A DNA stretch of 64,000 nt from the NCBI GenBank assembly GCA_913043275.1, contig CAJWLL010000005.1, forward strand, positions 1 through 64,000, read 5' to 3'. The translations under genes and the position numbers were made by a program. The stretch is from an uncultured Flavobacteriaceae bacterium (lineage in GTDB: Bacteria > Bacteroidota > Bacteroidia > Flavobacteriales > Flavobacteriaceae). Of this stretch, positions 63,763 to 64,000 are shown piece by piece (the first letter of the stretch is position 1; every line of letters begins with the position of its first letter). The notes under the pieces were generated by a model, which saw only the letters and a list, made by a program, of their open reading frames with translations, was not told the origin of the DNA and ran no database searches.

Positions 63763-64000
63763 TTAGCCACTGTATTTGACAAAGTTACGAGGAGTTTCAT
63801 ATAGAACAATTTCCAAGGTTTTGTCCTCTTCCAAATGAGAAAAAAGTTTATTGTAAATGACTACTGCAATATTTTCAGCAGAAGGAATCAAATCATAAAA
63901 CTCAGGGACCTGCTCATTTAGGTTTTTGTGATCAAAAGAAGCTACTACTTCAGATTTGATCAAATCCTTTAATACTTTCATGTCCATAACATAACCTGTT
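63763..64000 (-). CDS. queD: 6-carboxytetrahydropterin synthase QueD (C-terminal part; runs off the window)
   Basis: The last 79 codons of a QueD/6-pyruvoyl-tetrahydropterin synthase homologue. The visible segments are TGYVMDMKVLKDLIK (normally G-MVMDF-xLK), SFDHKNLNE with the conserved His, the ENIAVVIYNKLF helix and LYETPRNFVKYSG with the catalytic Glu at the end. The frame is open to the window edge at 64000. QueD converts dihydroneopterin triphosphate to the queuosine precursor 6-carboxy-tetrahydropterin; the alternative is PTPS in biopterin synthesis. The zinc-binding His cluster is outside the window. Confidence 0.88.
   Translation of the reverse strand, partial: TGYVMDMKVLKDLIKSEVVASFDHKNLNEQVPEFYDLIPSAENIAVVIYNKLFSHLEEDKTLEIVLYETPRNFVKYSG

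Overview
The window is a gene-dense, AT-rich chromosomal segment from a member of the Bacteroidota, almost certainly a (probably marine) Flavobacteriaceae-type organism. The evidence is lineage markers: the gliding-motility lipoprotein GldI, the small DUF4295 protein encoded beside L28/L33, DUF5606, DUF3810, DUF4369, DUF721 and DUF349 proteins, BshC of bacillithiol synthesis, an absence of Shine-Dalgarno sequences, and many promoters of the Bacteroidota type (TTG, 17-23 bases, TAnnTTTG). About 62 protein genes were found. No tRNA, rRNA, CRISPR array, insertion sequence, prophage or riboswitch was recognised, and no gene-free stretch exceeds about 175 bases.

Layout. 1-4217: a minus-strand unit (TPR membrane protein, ribH, small membrane protein, mutL) diverges from recF, a lipoprotein and a DciA-like DUF721 protein. 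4214-8467: ndk faces them; nrnA-gldI-cyclophilin/FKBP fusion-DUF3810 run as an operon. 8513-16155: an rRNA/tRNA methyltransferase, a bifunctional (p)ppGpp enzyme, a Fur-like regulator with purA, an OstA-like protein and a class III aminotransferase. 16247-22406: a TPR protein, two tandem DUF368 (polyprenyl-phosphate transporter-like) genes, aroE and a long DUF349 protein. 22408-24631 (minus): ruvX-def-DUF5606-mazG. 24714-29951: dapD, glycosyltransferase, tsaC, CCA-adding enzyme, heme A synthase, pRiA4b-type protein. 29948-36277: an unrecognised protein with kinase-like spacing of residues, uvrB, hsp20, sucC, lysA. 36433-44493 (minus): guaA, a LysM/receptor fusion, pyrG, yidC, mnmA. 44569-54940 (minus): recR-E2-exonuclease-FAH-cinA, the rpmB-rpmG-DUF4295 operon, and ftsY-hydrolase-rimO-bshC. 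54997-64000: a sodium/solute symporter and fabH that overlap tail to tail, a TetR-AarF-fasciclin unit, htpG, a DUF4369 lipoprotein, a small conserved protein and the end of queD.

Most genes are housekeeping: nucleotide synthesis (purA, guaA, pyrG, ndk), wall precursors (dapD, lysA, murein-linked LysM protein, DUF368 transporters), DNA repair (mutL, recF, recR, uvrB, ruvX), tRNA and ribosome maturation, membrane biogenesis (yidC, ftsY, OstA) and protein folding (htpG, hsp20, prolyl isomerases). I see no obvious defence island or mobile cassette. The signals most worth follow-up are regulatory: hsp20 and htpG share a long upstream module (a TGACA-type inverted repeat, a seven-T tract, then GG-N10-G at sigma-54-like spacing) and lack the usual promoter; several genes have the TAnnTTTG element only 4-5 bases before ATG, predicting leaderless mRNAs; and terminator hairpins are embedded in stop codons of convergent genes. 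Among proteins, the 29948-31063 product is the best candidate for something undescribed.
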